This document shows positions 38,046 through 51,100 of a DNA stretch of 64,000 nucleotides, one piece after another (within the stretch, counting starts at the first letter, position 1; the number at the start of each line of letters is the position of its first letter). The translations under genes and the position numbers were made by a program. Source of the stretch: Chrysogorgia sp. JL179-B06 (lineage: Eukaryota > Cnidaria > Anthozoa > Scleralcyonacea > Chrysogorgiidae); assembly GCA_035772405.1 (NCBI GenBank), contig JAYKKM010000054.1, forward strand, positions 4,190,001 to 4,254,000, given 5' to 3'. The notes beneath the pieces were generated by a model, which was given only the letters and a program-made list of their open reading frames with translations, searched no databases and was not told the DNA's origin.

Positions 38046-38620
38046 TTGATTTATTGATTTATTGATTTATTTATTGATTTATTGATTTATTGATTTATTG
38101 ATTTATTGATTTATTGATTTATTGATTTATTGATTTATTGATTTATTGATTTATTGATTTATTGATTTATTGATTTATTGATTTATTGATTTATTGATTT
38201 ATTAGAATTATATATTTATTTATTAGTATTACATTCAAGAATGAGTTTGTTGTAAGTGATAAGTTGTAGTTAGGTGCAATTTTGCAATAGAAGCAATTTT
38301 GCTTGATACAGCTTTTAACAAGCGACCAGGAATGTTGTCAATGCCAGCCGTCTTATTATTTTTTTAATTATTTTTTCAGATGTTTTATACTTTAGACTCA
38401 AAGGTATAATTCGGCTGACCAGTCGAGATTTGAGTATTAACTTGCATAGCTTTGTGCCTTTGCACCAATGTTGGAAAAATGTTGTTAAATTGTTGTTATT
38501 GATGACATGAGAGATGTACATGATTGTCCATTTATTTCCATTATGTTCGTTGGAGTTTTGTTCTTTTGAGGAATGATTTACTTTATGGTTTTCCACAGGC
38601 CTTTAGAGTTTCTGCTTAGC
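36780..38620 (-). pseudogene. LINE reverse transcriptase relic, interrupted by the octamer array
   Basis: On the minus strand 38280-38340 reads NIPGRLLKAVSSKIASIAKL, like the segment before a LINE RT. About 37230-37290 reads KSEIKSGKRDNWKITGLQS, like the SG...NYRPI region, and about 36790-36900 reads LDTEQLKRTFGYSAAQ then NKLPHNIRKS, like a LINE C-terminus. Large parts, including the catalytic core, are missing. The 0.9-kb array at 37297-38204 sits between the first two. Confidence 0.5.
37297..38204. repeat. (TTTATTGA)n array, about 0.9 kb
   Basis: An octamer repeat TTTATTGA with occasional TTTA-only stretches at intervals. It is very homogeneous, with a single ATTTAATGA and a single ATTTATCGA variant. 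Confidence 0.95.
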
Positions 38621-38739
38621 AAGACGTATTTGGTTATTTCATTCATTTCGCATCGCTTTATATGCTAATACCAATTTCTGATTGATTAGACTTAATGCGC
38701 TCTATTATGAAAATAATCTCTTTTCCGCATTATTTCTTT

Positions 38740-39175
38740 AACCTTATCCGATAACTACAGACCTATTAAGCTACAGATAAACTACAGATAAACTACAGAT
38801 AAACTACAAATCTATATTATTGACTTACCAACCTTAAGTAAAATTCTCGAGCGTTTTGTACACACACACGTTTACAATTATTTAATCGAACATAAAATCA
38901 TTATCCCAACAGTTCGACTTTAGACCTAAACTATCCACCAGTATCACTTTAAATGCATTTGTTAAATATAATATCCTGCATGGAAAATGCTGATAACGGT
39001 CTTGTCACAGGTTCTGTTGGCCTTCGATACAGTTGATCATGGTAGTTTGTTGTATAAATTGAAATCTGTGGGCTTGGATAACAATTCACTAAGTTGGTTG
39101 ATTCATACTTTGCACAGGCTCTCGTATAGACAAATATCAGCCATTATTAATGACAAGAATATAGATGTCTAGCTA
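38740..39175 (+). pseudogene. LINE reverse transcriptase fragment
   Basis: SDNYRPIKL near 38748, then LPTLSKILERFVHTHVYNYL, then LLAFDTVDHGSLLYKLKSVGLDNNSLSW (38987-39110), matches the order of a CR1/L2-type RT (NYRPIS; K-ILE; AFDTVDH). Frameshifts and stops separate the pieces. Confidence 0.65.
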
Positions 39176-40240
39176 TATTTACCAGCCAAAATACTTTTCC
39201 AGTTTAGTTGAATGAAGTTATGTGTTATTTACCGGATGGGGGGTCCGTATATAGAAAAATATTTGCCCGTGGTTTCAGAAACTGCCCGAGGACCGACCGA
39301 CCAAATAGGTTAATAACATATTAATTTTTTTATTATATTTTTTCATTATTTGGATAAGGAAAGAAAAACAAACCAAAATACTTTAGTTTTTTGTATAAAA
39401 CAGTTATTTCCAGCTTAGTTCAATCAAATTATGCGTTAGTTTCCATTTTCCATTTAGTAATAAAGCAAAAATCACGATAAAAATTTTTAGCATTTAGGAT
39501 TCCGTGACCGTGGTTATTTTATTTCATCTCTTCTTATGATATACCTCTTTCATGGTCGCCGAGACAGCAGACTTAAATGTCGTTAGATTCGCTAATTTCC
39601 TCGGGGTTTAATCTAATTGATGTAATCATAATGTCTATTTGATAACAAATTTATTATATTGGGAGGTCTGTACTATGCATGCCGAGGATATAAGGACTGA
39701 CTTTGATTTCCGAATGCTCAAACTACAGGACTTTGAAGGCGACGAGACGTAAACATTCTTAGTTTATTTTGAGCCGTGGATTATTTTTTGATGTATCGTG
39801 ATTACTAATAGGGTTAGTTACTAAATGTCTCTTATAACTACATTAAATATCACGTTATCCTCTTAATTTTTGTTAAATCACCTAAAATATCAAAATAAAC
39901 TAAGTAGGTTAGTTACCATGGTTTCGCAGTGGCGTGGTGGCCGCGGGGGCAGCTGCCCCATTACGATAAAGGCTGTCGGCAAATTTTTGTGTCGATTTTG
40001 TCATAAACGGATTGAAAGTCGTTGTTTAGTACGTCATCGGTTATTCTCAAACTCATTAATAATTCATGAATTATCATAGCCAATCCATGAACGTATACCG
40101 CATCACATGCATGAGTTTTGATACCCAATGAAAACCTGTAGGAAACTTCCTAGTGAACTGGATCACATTTCTTAATCTACATATTAAAATAAAATCGCTA
40201 TGGGAGCAAATCGCTAAAGGAATACTCGTTTGAGAAGCTA
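39176..40240. other. Intergenic, no gene seen
   Basis: CAGTGGCGTGGTGGCCGCGG near 39929 resembles a hAT-type end but no partner was found. Nothing else is supported. Confidence 0.35.
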
Positions 40241-40386
40241 GATCAAACACTCGTTTGTCGTGTTTCATCAGGGGACTCCAAACACTCGAAAACAATAAAA
40301 ACCTCGGGCTTAAAACCTCGCCCTCGGTTTTCATTTGTTTTCTCGTGTTTGGAACCCCTGATGAAACACTCAAACTCGTGTTTGAT
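40241..40386. mobile_element. Foldback element
   Basis: GATCAAACACTCGTTTGTCG...CATCAGGGGACTCCAAACACTCG faces CGTGTTTGGAACCCCTGATG...CTCGTGTTTGATC. The related GTGTTTGGATATCC foldbacks at 52841 and 53241 suggest a wider family. Confidence 0.7.
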
Positions 40387-41890
40387 CTATTACATGCAGT
40401 TCCGCGTCTACGCAATGACGATTTATATTTATTTCTTGGTCGAGCGCAGGAAGTTCGCAATGATGTGAGGGGGCTCGTCTGACTCGTCGGTAGTGATCAG
40501 TTCCCGAAGGCTGTTTAAGTTCACTCACTGTAGTGTATTAATCATCAGACGTGTTTCATATGACGTGTTTCATATGACGTATGACATATGACGTGTTTCC
40601 AATACTTTCATAGTTTTTCTTTTAATTTACCAATGGTTTGAAATATGATTCGACTGCGAAATAAAAATCAGAAAGATATGACCTTCATAATTCCGTAAAA
40701 TCTCCCCCCAAATGCAAGTAAATGGCATTTCAGACACTCTAGATTTCAAAATTTCTTGGGACCCCCTCCTAGAGATTTATTGCGCCATAATTATTCACCC
40801 CAGTTTTTCACGCTGCACGGCCACTGGTCGTCGGTACTTTCAGCCCACTATCAGGTCAGTTCCATTATATCTAAAAAGTTGGTGTACTGCCGAAATCAGG
40901 TGTGTAAGTTGTCTAACGTTTCGAGTGAAAGCCTTTCGTCAGAGAGTTTGAACGGTAAAGTGAAAATCAAATAATAACTGAGTGAGACTTTTATAGAATA
41001 AATAATTGCGTAAGATAACAACAAGTCATTATATGTGTGAAGTTGATCGTCCAGGTTGTTGTAGTCTTGAGAAAGACTGTTGTTGGTGACTGAAACAATA
41101 ACAAATAAGAATGAGATGTAAAAATAGGAAAGTCATTTGCTATTTTTACCAACAATCAGCAAACAGACCATACAAAGGATGCTAATAATGGGAGGTGAAA
41201 TAAAGAAATACCCATGCATGTGGATTAAGTAAGACAATAACAATTACAGATTAAGTTGATTGGTGCCAAGTTTGAAAATGAGACGCTTTTTGTGTCTTTT
41301 ACGGCGATAATTTCCACCGGAAATGGTAGCATAGCATAAACTTTCTTGTCGGAAATCGAATGATTAAAATATACTATTAAAATATCTGGTCCCACTATAC
41401 GTCGCTGGTTTCGGTAATTATAACTAAGAGGTGTTTTGGGGGCAAGTAACAAAAGAAAACTGGTTTGGAATGCCTCTTGTGACATCACATCCGATAACTT
41501 TAACAGCGATAAACTCCATGAAGATAACATTTTCGGCTGACAAGATATATTTGATTTTGCTCAGGATTTCAGGAATACACAAATATTACGAATATATAAA
41601 ATCCCCAAACGTGAGATAGGCACTTTAATGATATTTTTGGTAAACTCGTGCAGCTTTCACACACTAATTCAGCTCGGTAACATAAGTTTTCGTCGGTACT
41701 GTTCATAATCGATAGTCTCACAGTCAGGAATGGCAAAGATATTAATCTGATGTTTCATTGGGTATACACATGCATGATTGCGTGTGATGCATGTTGACCT
41801 AAATCATCAGGACTCCTAAAAACAGACGCCATCTTGGATTTAGGAAATTCATAACTAATATAGCTAGCCTTTCATGCACTTTCTGTACAA
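40387..41890. other. Intergenic with a hammerhead-like relic
   Basis: On the minus strand CTCTCTGACGAAAGGCTTTC...CTCGAAACGTTAGAC (40915-40948) fits CUGANGA - stem - GAAA, another Penelope-like relic. No coding sequence. Confidence 0.4.
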
Positions 41891-41898
41891 TACTTATG

Positions 41899-42051
41899 CA
41901 GTGGCGAAGCTGGCCGTAGCAACTGGTCATGCTATGCTAATTTATAAACATCTGCATATTTTGAAAACAATATATTTCTAAAGATATGAATATGTAAATC
42001 GTTTCAAAATGTGCATAGCATGACCAGTTGCTATGGCCAACTTCGTTACTG
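41899..42051. mobile_element. hAT-type MITE with 8-bp duplication, copy A
   Basis: Inverted ends CAGTGGCGAAGCTGGCC and GGCCAACTTCGTTACTG are flanked by TACTTATG on both sides (41891-41898 and 42052-42059), the 8-bp duplication typical of hAT. It is 153 bp long with no ORF. Copy B is at 61049-61186. Confidence 0.88.
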
Positions 42052-43984
42052 TACTTATGTTTATATATTGGGTTAATTCTTGTGTCAAGAGCCTTCGTTT
42101 GATATATCGTATATTTTTGTACGACGACTATTTAAAAAGTTTTTAGTTAAAGACTATTTTTAAAAAGTTATTAGCGAAACAAATGTTAGATTTTGGACGC
42201 TATCTTGGAATTCCGAGGCCATCTTGAATAAACCCATGTATAAACTGACCTTCCGACGACGAGATCGTTTAAACTACTAACTCTAAGTACTCGTGCCTTA
42301 TAGACCAAATACACGAAAGCTTGATTATATACAGCGTTAAAAGTGCGAAAACCGGTTTGAATTCGCCCGCGCCATCTTTGGATTTACGAAAACCGAAAAA
42401 ATATATAACATCTAATTCCCCAACCTCGTACCCAGGGTCTTCTCAGTGCCCGGGAAGGAAGCGCTCGGGATAGGAGGGGAGTGGTAAAGGCTGGTCACGT
42501 GACTCCAAGGATATCTTGACGATATATTTTAAATTGCTAATTCTAACAACCCTATATATCAAATGATTTAAGCTTGATTAACAGACGTAGACATGTGTAT
42601 TGGATATCCAATATATCTGCACTAATATATATATGGCTTGGCTTGCGAGCGGTCTTAATGCAGCTTTTCTGCAATCTTATTGGTTGCTGAGTGGTCTTTA
42701 CAAACCCATAAAGACCGGTCATTACAAAACTACTGAAAACCTTAAAAAATTGCGAAAAGTTGAGTTGCGAAAAAGTTGAGAAAAAGTTGAGGAAATGCCA
42801 ACCCAAATTTTCCGAATGAAATATTTTCCTCAATAATAATCCGACCAGGACAACAACCAAAAACCATTTTTTACCACAGTTATGGTAGCAACGGAACTAC
42901 ATTTTACCCATATACTAAAACTATTAACTATTACACAAAGTGTCAAAATTGTGACCAATTACTTCCAGTAGATTAAGTACAAGACACAATTACAATGTTC
43001 GTCACACGATATATTTTGGTGGCATAGTTGTATTGCAAACTAGCTTGTATAGTTGTATTAGTTGTTTACATGGAAGAAACTAAGGAATGACAAAGTACGC
43101 TTTTCATACCCGTGGGAAGTTGGAAAATCGCAATCACATTTGTGCGGTGGATACTGGGAACGAGAATGGCAAATTTAGACAACGTTATTTATTAAATTCT
43201 ACTGACAATATTTCTGTTACCAGTACATTTAATGCACATTTAAACAGTATATATTTTGACATTATCTCTTAAAATAGTCTTAAAGAAAACAGGTCCCAAT
43301 TTTATGAATAGATCTGTAAATTTTCCGACGGCCCTGAACGTATGCAAGACAATTTTAATCGTAATAAAAAATCGACTGATAGTGCACATGCCACCCACAA
43401 TCCATGTGCTAAAGTCTTGATGACAACGATTATATTGTTGTGCGTAGAAATATTTTAAGTGGCTAAAGCGGATCAGTCTATTTAAATTCCCCAACAAAAA
43501 CTCAACATAGCTACAAATTGAAAAACTGAAAAAATTATTCAGAAGCTCATCGTGCTTATATTATATTGAATTGTAATAAGAAATGATCTCGACTAATTAA
43601 AGTTTGGTGAACCTACAAATAATGTCGATAAAACGGTTTCTTGCTTCGGCTTAGTTGTCTGGCGAAAAGGCAAGTGCTTGGCTCCCGGCGATCTACCCTT
43701 TTCTTTCGGCTTACTAAAACTATACTAAATTAAAACCATTTTCCTCTATATGAAAGGTTGCCATGATATGATCGGAAATGTTTTCTCGAAACGTTTTCCG
43801 TGCATGTGATCGAACAGAGCGCCAAAAACGACCTAAAATACGTATTTAATTAAAAACGATATCATGCGCACATCGACATATATGAAACACCGGCCATCCA
43901 TGCAACACGACACGATTTCGTCCCCGCTATAGTCCCAAGGAGTGGGCCAAAGAATAATTCAGAGTCTTTCTTTTTGTTATCGTG
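42052..43984. other. Intergenic, no gene seen
   Basis: Holds a one-sided CCTCGTACCCAGGG end at 42424 and a repeat at 42870-42965 (CACAGTTATGGTAGCAACGG...CAAAGTGTCAAAATTGTGAC) that recurs in reverse at 51905-51980. Confidence 0.4.
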
Positions 43985-44204
43985 CACTGTAAAAACAGAT
44001 TGGTTGAAACAGCCAGTTTGATAGGTTGTCTGAAGATTCATAACCAATTTGAATGGTTAAAATATATAAATATTTTGATTAAAATGACGTAGTTTGGTTC
44101 AGTTTCAACCAATAGTAAATTTGGCTGTTTCAACCAGTAAAAAATGGTCAATTGATGAATGTGAAACAAACAAATTTAATTGATTGTTTTAACCAATCTG
44201 TTTT
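43985..44204. mobile_element. MITE, CACTGTAAAAACAGATTGGTT family, copy 1
   Basis: ACAGATTGGTTGAAACAGCC faces TGTTTTAACCAATCTG. The interior repeats GGTTGTTTCAACC-like words. Copy 2 is at 63361-63585 and matches across its length. Confidence 0.75.
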
Positions 44205-46346
44205 GTGCTCGCTACTGAACCGACGCACTTATAGTCTTATATCTAGCAATTTTTCACCGGGAATCAGAAGGTTATAGGTTCGATCACTGTCCAGGACTCA
44301 GAAATATTTTTCTGAGGATATAAGCTTGACGATCGTCAACTATCGTCTCCAATACATTTTCATTTAACTTGTTCTCATATATATGTCAACGCACTTAATC
44401 CATTTTTTCCATATACATGCACCTTTCTCACATCTTCCTATATCATTTGCCGTCTACGTTTATTCACCACCAGTTACTAGTCACCATGCAAAGCCATGCT
44501 CTATGCATACAAATTATCTAACAATTGGCTTCACAGTCTAGTCTCAGAGATAAGATATATATAGGCCGCTTCGTCAAGACATTAAGATATTCTCTATTTA
44601 TGCTATTACTACATAAAAGCCTGATCTAATTAAAAGCTTAGAAATATATGTTATGCTATATCAAATCACCCTTGGCCTTGCCTAAGCCTTATTTCCAGTG
44701 CTAGGTTTCCTTGTTGTTATGCTATTTATTTTATTTTTATGGCTTTCTTCAACCTTTAGTAGCAGACAGCCTAAATAGTTCAACTGCCTAATCTGATATA
44801 CCTTTGTCCATCAAGAATCAAGATATAACCCGTATTGATTACACCATCTGTTTTTATCATCAGCTACAGTACATCACTTACGTCTTCTAGATTTCTCATT
44901 TAAATATCCGTTGGATCAATCTTTGTATAAAATATTATAAACTGTTAAAACAGTCACTAAACTAAATAAAACAGTACAAGATAATATAATATAATATAAT
45001 ATAATATAAAATATAATATATAAAACAACTATCGATTTTCCTTATTAAAAAACAAACAGACAAAGAAACTTTTTAAAAACCATTTGAAAAAGGTTGAAAA
45101 AGCAATGGAGAAATTTAGAGCAAGTCTACGAGTCGTGATTTTATATATATATATAGGTAATATTTATTACCGTTTGCATGGCATATAATTAACAATGAAT
45201 ATGTTAACGTGCGTCAAATTACAGATCGAAAGAACTAGTTTTGTGATCACAGGATATGACACATAAGTTCATAATGTAAACGCAGACGAGCTGACAGTTG
45301 TCTATTATACACCCCAGGCCTGCACACAGCGCTAGTTGGAATTAGCTAATTTAGAGGATCATTTGATATTGCATCATTGTTTCTGTTGCCAAAACTTGTT
45401 AAAAGTTTTATTTATTTAATATTTATTCACCAAAAAAATGTATGAATGTCCCATCTATTTGCTTAACAATTCAACTATTACTATTACTTGGATTATTTTC
45501 TAAGTTATCGAATTTTAATAACGTCTGGTATTTTTTATTTCACGTCAAAAAACATTCTTCCTTTGTATAATTTCCAAGATGCTATAGTCACAGCTACCCA
45601 GCCTCAAAGGCACTATATGATGTCGTGAAATATCTTTTTCTTACTACGTACTGGCTTTGCATTAGTGCATAATGGTGGCGTACATAGGAATCTCTGACGG
45701 GGGTCCAGATTTGAAACATGTCCGACATATTTTAAAAATGTTCCTTATCGATTCATTAACTTTCTGACAAATTTCCAACAGGCTATATACAGAGGGAGCT
45801 GTTGTCCCCTCTCGCTGCCCCTATATTTACAGCACTAACTTCAGATAAAGCATATGACATGTCAAATGTATCACGAAACATATATTCGATCTCGTTTATC
45901 GATAATCATTAATCATGACAGTGTGTCATGAATGAATCGACGAATGCTCCCACTATAATTATTCCACTGTTAATTGACAGTGGCCCCTGCCACTTGGCAT
46001 GCTCCAAGCCAAAACCTTTTGATTAGCTCCCCCGCTCTTGAAACTAATTAGGGTAATCTAGCGCAGTTGCATATATATGTCGCCTAAATGCAGACGTGGA
46101 CTTGTGAGAGAGAGATATGGAAATTATGTTGTTCATTTTTTAATAACATAAGTGACAAACCTGTACAAAAACCGAGCCTTACTACTCCCCTCACTACGTT
46201 TAAAAGCAATATAAAATTTAGCATTTAAAAGAAACTTTAATAGTTATTGACTTATTTGGACTAGCGTACTATTTGATAAAAACGGTTCAGTATGCTATAT
46301 CTCTCTAGTTACCGTTGTGCTACAGACCTGAAAATACTCTCGCACT
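44205..46346. other. Intergenic, no gene seen
   Basis: AT-rich, with (AATAT)n at about 44980-45010. No coding sequence is supported. Confidence 0.4.
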
Positions 46347-46440
46347 ATACAATACAATACAATACAATACAATATGAATAAACTTTTATTTACACTCGAA
46401 CTATGAGGCTTATTAGGCCTCTACAGAACAAGAAAAGCGT
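46347..46440 (-). mobile_element. LINE 3' tail with (ATTGT)n
   Basis: On the minus strand GAGGCCTAATAAGCCTCATA, then AATAAAAGTTTATTCAT, then (ATTGT)n at 46347-46374. Only the tail remains. Confidence 0.5.
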
Positions 46441-46499
46441 TATGTTTATAGTTTGGGACAAAAAATTTTCTTCTGCATGAAATTTACACAATTTCAAAT

Positions 46500-46835
46500 T
46501 TGCGTGGATATGATATTCATGACCATAATACACGCCAGCGGGACCAATTTAGGGTACCTGCTTGTAAAACGAACTGGGGTATGCAAAAATCCAGGGTTTT
46601 TTTTTTACCGAGTGGAACGATTGCAATTTTAACATTGATCATACTTTTAGTTATTCTAAATTCAAATATGTATATTTTAAGTAATTTTAATTTAACTTAG
46701 AATTCGTAACATTGTAATTATCTTAACTATTTTAATTTTAATTTGTATGTTATATTCTATAGTTTTCAGGACCCCCACGAAAAGCACTTATTGGTGAATG
46801 GGGCATTCCTCGTAAAAGAATAAATTTACATGACA
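46500..46835 (+). pseudogene. LINE ORF2 C-terminal fragment and 3' end
   Basis: RGYDIHDHNTRQRDQFRVPA resembles the H.YNTR....R.P C-terminal motif of CR1-type LINEs. Further on, AGGACCCCCACGAAAAGCAC and AAGAATAAA near 46770-46825 look like a LINE 3' end. Confidence 0.5.
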
Positions 46836-47155
46836 TTACATTGCATGAAAAATTATTTCGTTTGAATCGTCGTTGTAGCTGCGCCCGCTGCCTGCTTGTA
46901 CAGCAGTTTCTTTTGTTCAACAAAAAACGAAAACGTTATTTAGCAAGGCTACATGCAAATCCTCTTTTTATTATTACTAATGACTGCACAGTGCACATAC
47001 TTACGACTGCAGTCCATACATTCAACAGAATCATGCGTTGAGTGACATGGCAAGATATACAGGGTGTATAAAAAAATGCGACCTTTAGAAATTAACCTAT
47101 TGTTGTTAAGCACAATATTTTATGCTCCTGGGAATTTAAAATAGCTTGTAGTATG

Positions 47156-47405
47156 AAGGAGCATAACTGCATAACAAATTGTCAAAGTACTAATTAGTCA
47201 TATCATCAGTTCGAATAAAAATGGTTCAACTGACCACAGAGCAACGAGTTTTTACATTGAGTAAGTACATTGAGTTTCGGTATAATGTAAAACAGTAAAA
47301 ACTCGTTGCTCTGTGGTCAGTTGAACCATTTTTATTCGAACTGATGATATGACTAATTAGTACTTATGCTCTTTTTATGTAATTTGTTATGCAGTTATGC
47401 TCCTT
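47156..47405. mobile_element. Large foldback, ~110-bp arms
   Basis: AAGGAGCATAACTGCATAAC...GTACTAATTAGTC...TGGTTCAACTGACCACAGAG faces its complement, with a ~40-bp loop starting CATTGAGTAAGTAC. The inner 70 bp of the arms are nearly perfect. An ACAGGGTGTATAAAAAAATG motif just upstream (about 47058) may belong to the same element. Confidence 0.8.
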
Positions 47406-48101
47406 ACAATCAAATGTAAAATCTTTAGTTCGAAAATTGTCTTCTGATATTAAGAAACTACTCAACATCTTGCATTGATTGCGGTAGATAGCAGGTATAG
47501 TCGGCTTTCATTCAAATTGCTTTCGCTGGTCTTTCTTTAATTGAAGAGCCCGACTTCCGAGGTTTATCCGTCCTCCGTCTACATGGTCACCTGGTTGGGC
47601 GTCACGCAAAAATTAAAGCGTCACGCAAAAATTAAATAATACACCTCAGCGACCGTGCTTAAAGTAAAACTGCCTTAAAGTAAAACTGAAAAATAGCTTC
47701 AAAATAGCCATTACCAGTGTATGTAAAATAACGACTGATCTGCCTTGACGTTTAGATTAATGTAATCCCTTTGACAAATATTTAAAGATTTGCTGACTAA
47801 AGACGTTGATGCGTTTTTTTCTAAATGGCCCAGATGGGGTTTCCAGGTCACCCTACACCATTTCGTGTCTGCTAAGCTCATCCATTTGCCAATCTTTCAA
47901 GGCGCAACAAAATTCTTTCCGGTTTCCTGAATACCTTAAATTGTTAGAAACAGCGTTGATCTAGTATTGCCATACAGTCTTGTTGTCACCTCCCAGGAGA
48001 TTACATTAAGATTTTATCTTGATGACAATTTTGATTTGCTGGAATAACTGATCGTTCACCATCCATTCTTTATTCCCAAGGTGCTTGGTAAACTCGCAAT
48101 T

Positions 48102-51100
48102 ATGAACATCGTTGTCGCTGTATGGGTTTTCTCTGTGCTCTTCGTGGTAAACTGTGGATCAACGAAAGGGACTAAACGGCTTCATGGGGAATATAATTAC
48201 ACGGTTAGTACGCACTACCCAGTTATTTACTGCAACCACAGGTAACCTGACATTTTCTATTATCAGAATCAATTTTACTAACAACACAGACTCGCTGTGA
48301 CATGTTTATACATTAACTACGATTTATACGGCGAAGCACACGCGCGTCGATTATATATATATAATATATATAAAACAGATTTCGCAATTCCAAAGTAGTT
48401 TGTCGCATTGTATGCGCAATCACTGAGGCCATAGCTGAGACTGATGCGCAATATAATTATATGAACATAATTATATGAACAATAAAAACATTGATGAATA
48501 GTTCATCTAAAACACCACATTGTTCGTTGAAGTCGTAGCCTAGTTAACCTGCTAGCTTAGTTAGTTCGTCATTTCTATATTGAAGATTATATATTCTTCT
48601 TAAAAATGATTTTATTAAAAATTTTATTCGCATTTTCCTCCAAATGGCTAGTTATGTAAAAACTGTCACCTTTGGCCAGCCCTTTGGTAAACAAAACCGT
48701 CTGGCGTGAACCAGAGTAAAGTTATAATAGTTACCGCTCAGTCAGAAATGGATAAAGAGGTTTCATCTCTCTCATATATTTAAGTGATACGACATGTACA
48801 TTAAATAGACTGCAGAATTTAAGTTTTCGTGACCATGATAATCTTCGAACATACATTGATGACACACCGTTATTGCTCATTAACTCATTTAATTGTTTTC
48901 ATTAAGGCTGCATGTACTTAAGAATACTCACTGTATATAGTATATAGTATAGTACAGTAGTAACAGTACTATCTTCGACCTAAATAAACCGCGAACCGAA
49001 TCGAATTCGTCATACACGGACTGTTTATATATAGGAATGTTGGCAATAGAATCTTTCGCTGCATATTCAGTGCAAAATAATCATGTACAAAAAAGCTCGG
49101 CTTGTTTGTCAACAGCAGCTCATAAAATATGAGTGACCAAATCCAAACAAACATTCAGATATATTGAGTAAAACTGGTTGAAGTGTCCGGCAGGAAACAA
49201 GCTGGTACCGTAGGCTATACTAGAAGGTATTTAAAACGTTGACAACTTTATATCCCCGTTTTTTTCTTTTGACAAATTTTTTTGTTATAAAATATTCAGG
49301 CATCACTCGTCAGCTTTGCTTCACCTCATATTTAAAAATATTTCTATATTCTTACACTACAGGTTTTCAACCTTTATTCTGTTGCTTAATTCACTCCTCT
49401 AACTATTTATATAATTGCTAACCGCCTAATCCGATCCATAATCTATTCTTATGCCTGATCGGCTGATCCGTCAGTCTGTCTGCTTAGTCTGCTGATACGA
49501 TTGTGAGTTGCTATCAAGCGAAGTCTGAACAAACAAGGCATGCTTGTTGTGTACGAACATAGCCAATGATTTATGCTCAAATTCATGATCGAAATAATAA
49601 TTTCAATTAACAGTTGTGTTAACGTCCCGTCGTCCCAGACCAAACAAACTATAATTGGGCACCTCAAAAAGCCGATAGTTGAAACAATTTGGGCGTAGAA
49701 TAAATAAACACAGACGAAGTAACAATCACGAGACCTGATAATACTGTTAAAGTAAAGGTTTACTGTCAGTACTTGTATAAATATATTCGTGAAAAAGTAG
49801 AATTTTAAACTCTATTAAAATTTACTTGCGAGTAATTTTCTAAGGTCTTTTTTATAAGAATAGCGGAGGTTATAAAAACAACGAACAAATTAATATACTA
49901 CATGCCTGCATATGTGATGATGGGCGTGCTGAAAGACTAACGAGTATAAAAACATACAGATTTTTAGTTCGGTGGATTAACCTTTCTTACAGTTTCATAA
50001 AATAAGTCGCAACAAAAGCAACAGTGGTGGAAAGTTAAACCATGCAGCATTCAACGTGTCATGGTTTGCTGATAACATAACAATATATAGCCTCTGGGAC
50101 CTTTCGTAAACTGTGCGACCACACGAAGATTTCTGATTCATTTTTCATCATGTCCTGGTGGTACAACGTGTTGATTTTGAGAATGTTTATTTTTTATGAT
50201 ATCTATAATTAAGCGCCACTTTGGTAAAGAGATTGAAATGTATCGAGATTGATGAAGACTGCGCATTATAGATCACCATGCAGGTCACATGAGCGGTGCC
50301 AAAGCTTGTTCTACCTTCTGGTCCATCAGAATTTCCGACGAAAGTGGAAACGGCGTGTGGTCTAGTGGCCATAGTTTGACATAACCCACAAGCAATAGGT
50401 CTGGCAGACTCGTCTGTGCATTATCGTAGAAATACTTTCATACCTCTAAACTTTGAGATGTGTGAATGAGTGAGATATGTGGATGGATTCGCGCCTTCTG
50501 CGCAATTTTTAGGGGATCCGGCGGCATTCTCCCCGGAAAATTTTTGAATTCTCAAATCTAAATTAGCAAAAAGTATATTTGTATATTTTACAAGTTTATC
50601 CCACCGTGTTTAAAGGTTTATCACCTATGTGGGTTAAGTTTCATTTGTACGTCACTCAGCGGTGTGCGACATATTGCTTTTATAAATTTCATTATCAGGT
50701 GCAACCTCGTACCCAGGGCATTTTGCCTCCACGGTTGAAGGTCGGCGAAAATGGCCCTGGGATCGGCTGGTCACATGACACCCAGAATTTCTGGGTGTTT
50801 AGATATGATAATTTTTGTGGTCTTTGTTCCATTGCCTTTGTCTACTTTGTTGACCTGGATAATTGCGAAATATTCAATGCTCTTCAGAGTTGTTCATGTC
50901 AGCATTCGTAGGAATAAAAGCAGCTAACAAGCTTGATAATCCACATACATCCATGGTTATCTCTTACAACAGGTATGAAAAAGCATATATCCAATTTAGC
51001 GAAAGCTATCACTTCTAATTTGCTGTAAATTTTGAGTTTTATGACAAGCCAATCGGATTATAGAATGGACCAGCGATCCCAGGGCCATTTTCGCCGACCT

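Noticed and set aside
38315..38596. Minus-strand ORF ending LALTTFLVAC
   Set aside because: The LINE-like words near 38280-38340 read in another frame; this ORF is a shadow.
42552..42860. 102-codon minus-strand ORF
   Set aside because: No domain, and the sequence lies in repeat-like DNA between MITE ends.
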